Origin: Diospyros lotus
Lineage: Eukaryota; Streptophyta; Magnoliopsida; Ericales; Ebenaceae
DNA: 64,000 nucleotides
Assembly: GCF_014633365.1 (NCBI RefSeq)
Contig: NC_068349.1
Location: forward strand, 17,498,753 to 17,562,752
Direction: 5' to 3'
The first letter of the stretch is position 1; each line of letters opens with the position of its first letter. Of this stretch, positions 58,266 through 64,000 are shown one piece after another. The notes under the pieces are model-generated. The model worked only from the letters and a program-made list of their open reading frames with translations. It made no database searches and was not told the origin of the DNA. The position numbers and the translations under genes are program-made.

Positions 58266-59700
58266 CTAGGGTATGCATGTATTCAAAAATCAAGAACTTA
58301 AGAGAAAATTAGTTACGCTGGAAATTGAATTTAAATAAGGCACTAGACATTCAACACAGCAACATGCAGCTTCATAAAGGATTTGCAAGGATTATTTATA
58401 TAGGGAAATGATAAGTTTACAAAATACCTATAGAAAAAAAAGTGATGTTATTGAATAATGGAATGGAGACATTCTATAATTATGGAACATTCTGATCATA
58501 AGTGTGATTTTTCTTTTTTTAATGTAAAGTGATGTTCTACAAACAGAAAATTCAACCAAATTAAAGTTTATATTAGAATAAGATTATCTATTTGGATGCT
58601 ATTAATTAATCAAAAACAAATTTGGCTAAATATATACATTCTACACAATCTCATTTCACATTATTTTGATGATATATATATATATATATATTATTTGAAA
58701 AATTATAAATCAGATGAAAATCAATTCTATTAATGCAAATATAGGCTATAATAATAATAATAATACAAATGTAGGCATGTGTCAACATGACCATATTATT
58801 GCAGACTGTACACCAAATTAAGGATAAGAATTCTGTAATCTATAGATTAAAGCTACTAATTAATTATGGAACTCCCTCATACTGCAAAACATCCATTCAA
58901 GTCGGGTAATTAACGTTTTTTCCTGCGCCTTTAGGTCAGGTCCTCAATCTAGCTCTATTAATATAATTGCAGTCAAGAAATGTAATTAAGAAGTCGAAAT
59001 TGGCTGTGTAATATACACAAGTGTTTGACAATCTCTAAAGTCATAACACCTATATAAAATTCATCCTAAAGCATTTAAAGTACATTAATTAGATTAAATT
59101 AAAATTACACTAGAATTATTTACGTTATTAAATATATTAATTAAAATTACACTAAAATTAGTTGTTATTGAAACACAATAGCCATCTCCCCTAGTTCTAG
59201 TCTTGGACAAAGATGGTTTCTATTCTGTTCAACCCAACTTATTCTGTCGGCCCAAGACTTATGAACAATCCTCTAGCAACCTGAATACTAATAATTTAAT
59301 CTACCTAAAACATTCAATATAATGTGGAGAGAGTCTACCTCAACCGGCAAATCGGCGATCGAAAAGGGGGAAGAAGGCGACAGGACTGCTGCAAGGCAAC
59401 GACGGTGTCAAGAGGTGATACCAGCAACCGGGGAATCGGCTATCGAAAATGATGGGGGAAGAAAGAGATGAAATGCTCGGAGTCGAACTACTGCGAGGCA
59501 ACGGTGGTGACGTCAAGATGAGCGTCTGGTCTGCTGCGAAGTGTGACCAGAGCCTGCGACGTGGGGGTCGCCACTCGCTAGTAGGTTGGCGCTGATCGCC
59601 GACGATCCGAAGGTCCAAGGGGAGAGAGACTGCGGTGGGTGGGTGGGCTCGGGTTAGGGTTTGGGGGAAAGGGGAGAGAAAGATGAGAGGAATGAAAGAG
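58266..59700 (-). other. hAT 5' region beyond the CACTA insertion
   Basis: This is the distal part of the hAT element upstream of its transposase. It is AT-rich to about 59300 (a (TA)n run near 58670-58690), then GC-richer at 59340-59700, with a minus-strand frame at 59340-59618 rich in Pro/Ser/Arg. The GC-rich part is a plausible first exon or promoter of the hAT transcript, with the CACTA element in its first intron; I have no splice evidence. Confidence 0.4.
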
Positions 59701-59769
59701 GCCGATGACGCCCGGCCCTAGCCATTTTATTTTTTTATTTTTTATTTTTTTTAATTATATTATATATAT

Positions 59770-59942
59770 ACTTGGGCGGTTCGGTTTTAAATCGAACCGC
59801 CGGTTTGCCAAACCGCACGGTTTGCGGTTTGGTAGATTTCCAAACCGAACCGAATCACACATTCAAAAAACCGGCCAGTTCTATCCGGCTCAGTTCGGTT
59901 CGGCCGAAAACCGCGGTCCAGCGGATTTTTTGAACACCCCTA
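59770..59942. repeat. hAT right subterminal zone
   Basis: Dense AACCGCC, CGGTTTG, CCGAACC and GGTTCGG words before the terminus GAACACCCCTA. Complements the zone at 39405-39625. Confidence 0.75.
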
Positions 59943-59950
59943 CTCAATTC

Positions 59951-62189
59951 ATTAAGGCATAAGCTAAAACGTATCCGGATAGACAAATTTCCAGGACCTC
60001 CTGCTGAATCCATCAGCCACGCCATCACGTGCCATCATATCTCAACCTGCTCCTTGCCTAAGTTGCAAGTCTCAACTAGAACGTTGAATGTTCTAAGGGT
60101 ATAACCCATTAGAAGATGAAACTTCTAGTGAATGTCTAAAAACATATATATACGAATGCATGATGCAATAACATGAACAACATTTGCCCTTAATGTAACT
60201 ACTCAAGCCCACCAGCCCGGCATGGAATCCTAGGCAAATCCCGAATCTCTGCAGAATAAGCCTAACGTTATTCCATCATTACCTTAGGAGAATTATGGCT
60301 ACACTCTAAGAGCGACATCTCATTCCCATGCACAAATATCAATATGACAATAATATCGTGCCATGCAAATATCACGACTTCCAATGCAATATGACAAAAT
60401 GAACATTGCATTCATAAATAGCATGCATATAAGCAATCATATCATAAATATAAGTTCTTGTGAGAAAACCACTCACAAAACCATGTTTAGGATAAAATTA
60501 TTCACCTTTTGCCCAAAGATCAAGACATCTCGAAAAGCGTGCATTGCTTGGATATGTGTGCCCAACCTCGATTTTCGTGCCAACTCTCAAAAGTTGCACC
60601 AATCACATCATCTCGATCACCTCAATCATAAAAATGATATTTTATCACTAAATATCTCAATATTCCATTTTCTTCCTATTTTCCTTCATTTTTCCTTCTA
60701 AAAATCCCAATAAATACCTTGGGACCATTTCCTCAAATCTATTTCCACAATAATTCATAATATCCAATGAACTTCAAGAAAAAAAATACTGGACTTACCC
60801 GGATGGTGCATTTTCACGGAAAACGAGACTCATTGATGCTAAAATTGAGACATCGAGAATCTAAACTTCAAAACTTTTTGCACGAACATCGATAAAACAT
60901 TTTTTTGAATTTTTCAAGATTTTTTTCAAATTTTTCGGACCAGCCACGCGCCCTCACATGCCTAGGGTGAGTGGCTCGCGTGACCGGCAAGCGCCGGTCG
61001 TTTTCTCCGGCGATCTGAGCTAACTCCACCCCTCGAAAGCCCTCATTCATTCGATCATTTTGGCACCCCTTAGAGCATGAACAGAGTATCAGAGCATGTC
61101 CAACCGGAGGCTTAAAGCCTCGGATCGACCATCCGCCTCTCATCTCCGACGACCTTCAAATCACCTTCAAACCTCAACCAAATTACCTCATTTTCACTAG
61201 AATGCTTCTATATCTCATGGGCTTCAAAAGCCCCTTAATTTGGAACGCTAATTCGTTCAAAAGCCTTGCCGATTTGAAGCCAAAAACTCTCCCATTTTTT
61301 GCCTTCATTAACGCCTATTTATAGGCAAAATCAGGCACCCAAATGCCCTTAGACGCCTTACCCGATGCCTTAGGAGTTCCTGCCTCCCCTAGATCAGCCT
61401 TAAAGCACCCTCATCCGACCACCAAACCAAGTTGCAGGCGCATGACCAACTGACCAAACTTTTGGTCGGTTTTTTCTCAATTTCCAGCCACTACAATGGC
61501 TTTTGTCAAATCTTCCTTTACAAAAGCTGCTCCTCAACCATCGCTCATGCAGCCCTGGTGCTCCAGATGGTCGTTCGGCAACTTTCGGTGGGTTGATCGA
61601 ATCCTATGGCCAAACTTTGCTAATTTTGCACTTTGACCCCTCCAAGTTTTAGGTTTCTCACTTTGTCCCATTTTCACTTAACCCCTCAACATTTCATAAT
61701 TCCCTTAAGGTCCTCATGTCCTAAAACATTCATTTGACTCTTAAAGATTCCAAAAAATCATCGTTTAGATCTCCCTCTAGCAATTTCAGAAAACTACACT
61801 TAGGCTCGAATCTTCGTTTTAGCCCTAAACCCATCTGTTTCTTCCTGAAACCTCTGAAGAGTTGTTCCTCATGAAAAATTGAAGCCCCCTCAAGCTTCCA
61901 TTGACTTTCCGGAAATTGTCTATAACAATTCAATATTGTAGCCTAATTGGCAGCTGCATTTTAGTTGTACCAAAAACTGTCCTCGATCTCATCTCTTTCG
62001 ATGTTATAAATCATGCCTCAAAATACTCATCACGATCATATCATTTTTCTTTGGCATCTCGGCTCCAGGGCACTCCCTACAGTCGATTCGGTCAATTTTT
62101 TGGATTATTTAGTTACCAATCTTCCTTGAAAATTCGTTTTTCTAATAAAACACTTATTTTCAACTAATCCAAATTTTTTGGGTATTACA
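59951..62189 (-). repeat. Gypsy LTR fragment, right part (split by hAT)
   Basis: On the minus strand it starts at 62189 with TGTAATACCCAAAAAATTTG and contains a TATA box, GCCTATAAATAGGC (61314-61327), then GGCACGAAAATCGAGG near 60583. It runs to 59951, where the hAT duplication interrupts it, and continues at 39404 downward. TGTAATACCC start, length over 2.4 kb and a central TATA box fit a chromovirus-type (Tekay/Del-like) LTR. Frames inside it (60363-60701, 60868-61143, 61730-62167) are not genes. Confidence 0.7.
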
Positions 62190-62693
62190 ATGAACGCTTA
62201 GAATTATGACACATCATAAATTTTTAGGGCAATGGTCGAGATTGGACTATAAATCCTTGTTTTCCCCTCCTTGATTCATTTCCTTAACTTGTAAATTCAT
62301 TGTTAGGGAGAGGAAAATGCAGCTTATGATATGCATCTTCCGTTCGATGGTTGGTGCTTGTTCCTTATGCTTAGTAGTCTACCATCCATCTAGTTTTTGC
62401 CTCTCTTAATGTAGGTATTTCTTCTTCTAGCGACTCTCGAAAACTTTAAATAAAACGTCAATGTGAGCTTGGAAGGAATCTAGGAACATAACCTAGTAAG
62501 CTTAGGGAATACTTATAGCTCTAGTAAAGAGTCTGTAGGATATGGCCCTAAAAAGGTTGAGGATAGGAAACTTGAAAGAAGTTGAGGTTTCTTTCCTTCT
62601 ACTTGAACAAAGGGTTGAGGAGTCGGAAGAGGTATAAGTAACTAGATTTGAAAGGTCCAAGAAGGTAAGAGGGATTGAGGGTCTTCCTAACAA
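62190..62693. other. No gene seen
   Basis: Between the Gypsy LTR and the ORF1 relic. AT-rich and without recognisable features; the minus-strand frame 62502-62693 lacks a pattern I know. Confidence 0.35.
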
Positions 62694-63250
62694 TTAAACA
62701 AAGGACCATTTGACACTTGGTAGAGAGAGTGTCCAAAACATAGTGAAAAAATACAACTTACCCACAAAGGGCTTTGAATATCATGTGCCCAATCAACTAT
62801 TAGTTCATAAGGCCTTGGTAGGTTGTTGCGTGATCGATGAGCATGAATTAAAGATGGGCTTGCGCCTTTCCTTAACCTACCTCATGTCCTTGGTCTTTGA
62901 GGTCCTCAACCTGAGTCTTTCCTAGGTTGCCCTAAATAGGTAAGGGAACCTGTCTTCTTCCACACTTTTTGTCGATCAAAAGCCATTATTTCCCATGCTC
63001 AACTATTCCTAAAGATGTTTAGGACGTTCACCTTTAACAAGAGTAAGGTCCTATACACCTTCATGGGTGCTTCGAGGAAAAAGTTTATTGTGGAAAACCT
63101 ATCTTCGATTAAGATATGGAAAGAAATGTACTTATTTGTGTACCCAGGGCAAAGAGAGGATCCAATTTCTGACTAAATGGAACTTAGGGAAGATTTATGC
63201 CCCCAAGATTAGTCAGACTTAGAAAAAACAATTATAGGAATTTTGGTCAA
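62694..63250 (+). pseudogene. Gypsy-type ORF1 fragment (PF04195-like), second copy
   Basis: A 71-codon frame (62710-62925) encodes IVKKYNLPTKGFEYHVP, then CCVIDEHELKMGLRL and FEVLNLSL, which follows the typical order of plant gypsy-type ORF1 proteins (Y-x-LP, then LK-x-GLRFPL-like). Further codons in other frames to about 63220 give KIWKEMYLFVYPGQ, like the GWK-x2-FFFV block of the family. Multiple stops and shifts make it a relic. Confidence 0.55.
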
Positions 63251-64000
63251 TCTAAAGCATGTTAGTGCTCTTGGAGCAATCTCCAAAAGATCACTAGCCC
63301 TAGGCTCTCTAACATTAGGTCCTCACCCACAATTTAGGAATATCCTAGGTTAATTACTTGCCCGCATTTTATTTGATTGTGCTTTTATCTATTCCAAGTT
63401 ATTTATTCTTTAGTTGCTATAAAAGAGATGGTGTAAGAGGCTTAGATCTAAGGCACATTGAAAGCCCAACAAGAGATAGTTAAAAATGATTAAAGTCATG
63501 CTCGACATGAGAGGGAGGCAGCCCCCCAAAAAAGAAGAAAAAGAAGACCACCACGGGTAATTTGAGCTCAAAGGCAGTTGCCCTTATAAATAGGATGTGC
63601 CCTAGAAACCTAAAGTCAAGCATGCTCAAAATTGCCAATCCCTAGTGATCCTACCATCAAAGTTGTTTCTAGTGGTTTGGACTTCACTAGCCCTCTATGA
63701 AACCTTACACCTATCCATGTTCCTCACTACAAGGTTAATGAGGATAACGTAAGATTTGTGAAGAGTTGATTTATGGGTTGTTGATCTTGCCAATTGCCAA
63801 GCCACTACCAACTTGACCCCAAGACCATTGAGGTTACTTTGTGCAAGAACTTTGCCTAGGAATACTAAGTAACCTTTTGTTGATACAAACATTTTCCTCT
63901 TATATCCCTCTTAGATTCCTTTTAACTTCCTTGATAAACATTTTCTATTCTTGTAAATTATTTCCCTCTTCTCGGTCTTCTTAGATAAGTTAGGAGAAAG
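63251..64000. other. Decayed retrotransposon-derived sequence
   Basis: No long frame or repeat end. It follows on from the ORF1 relic and may be its further remains. The minus-strand frame 63695-63892 is not recognisable. Confidence 0.3.

Larger units (their letters stand above)
39405..59942 (-). mobile_element. hAT DNA transposon containing a nested CACTA element
   Basis: The ends are TAGGGGTGTTC and GAACACCCCTA, an 11-bp perfect terminal inverted repeat, flanked by CTCAATTC at 39397-39404 and 59943-59950, the 8-bp duplication characteristic of hAT. Both subterminal zones (39405-39625 and 59770-59942) are dense in AACCGAACC/GGTTCGGTT words. The transposase frame is on the minus strand at 40646-42823. 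The 15,237-bp CACTA element (plus 3 bp duplication) sits upstream of the transposase, so the hAT without it is about 5.3 kb, a normal autonomous size. Confidence 0.95.

Noticed and set aside
59340..59618. 92-codon proline/serine-rich ORF as a host gene
   Set aside because: It is inside the hAT element's 5' region and has no recognisable domain; more likely leader sequence.

Overview
This is a stretch of nuclear DNA from a flowering plant, probably a eudicot. It holds one ordinary plant gene in a background of nested transposable elements. The plant assignment rests on GT-AG introns, a plant-specific proline-rich protein, a Cassandra TRIM, a tRNA-derived SINE, and Tat Ty3/Gypsy, Copia, hAT and En/Spm CACTA elements. 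No bacterial operon, CRISPR array or rRNA operon is visible. The species cannot be named from the sequence.

Layout. (a) 1-5161: a decayed gypsy-type ORF1 region cut by a solo LTR (1081-2513, TSD ATTCA), Gypsy LTR fragments, and a complete 664-bp Cassandra TRIM (4498-5161) whose LTRs carry a 5S-rRNA-like promoter. (b) 5162-12796: a minus-strand Tat-clade Gypsy relic (protease, RT, RNase H; LTR 12301-12796; PBS). It is split by a young gag-only Copia element (7491-12027, TSD TACTG) with Sirevirus-like features: three polypurine tracts and an LTR packed with GTCGAC palindromes. (c) 12797-13682: the inverted end of an old CACTA element. (d) 14.6-20.1 kb: a minus-strand, non-autonomous Athila-like region whose upstream LTR-like part carries an ATCCGGAT motif array. 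(e) 20.2-28.2 kb: a second ORF1 fragment interrupted by a solo LTR (TSD TAGTC), a 450-bp MITE with a 9-bp TSD, a second solo LTR of the same family, and a truncated LTR related to the Copia element in (b).

(f) 28-38.5 kb is the gene island. The only host gene (minus strand, CDS exons 35244-35339 and 30604-31845, intron of about 3.4 kb) encodes a 445-residue protein of the hydroxyproline-rich glycoprotein-like family.

(g) 38.5-62.2 kb is the largest nest. A SINE (38540-38809) is followed by a Gypsy LTR split by a hAT element (39405-59942, TSD CTCAATTC). The hAT is itself split by a 15.2-kb CACTA element (43026-58262, TSD TTA). The CACTA carries a four-exon TNP2-type transposase gene with no break across 1,173 codons, and a five-exon second gene of the Ptta/En/Spm type with one in-frame TAA. 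The hAT transposase frame is also broken by a single stop codon. (h) 62.2-64 kb: another decayed ORF1 fragment.

The most notable items are the precise three-level nest, the intact TNP2 frame, the long palindromic subterminal arrays of the CACTA, and two LTR types that each carry arrays of a short palindrome. I did not find evidence for a wholly new system; the unusual material is in the architecture of these elements.
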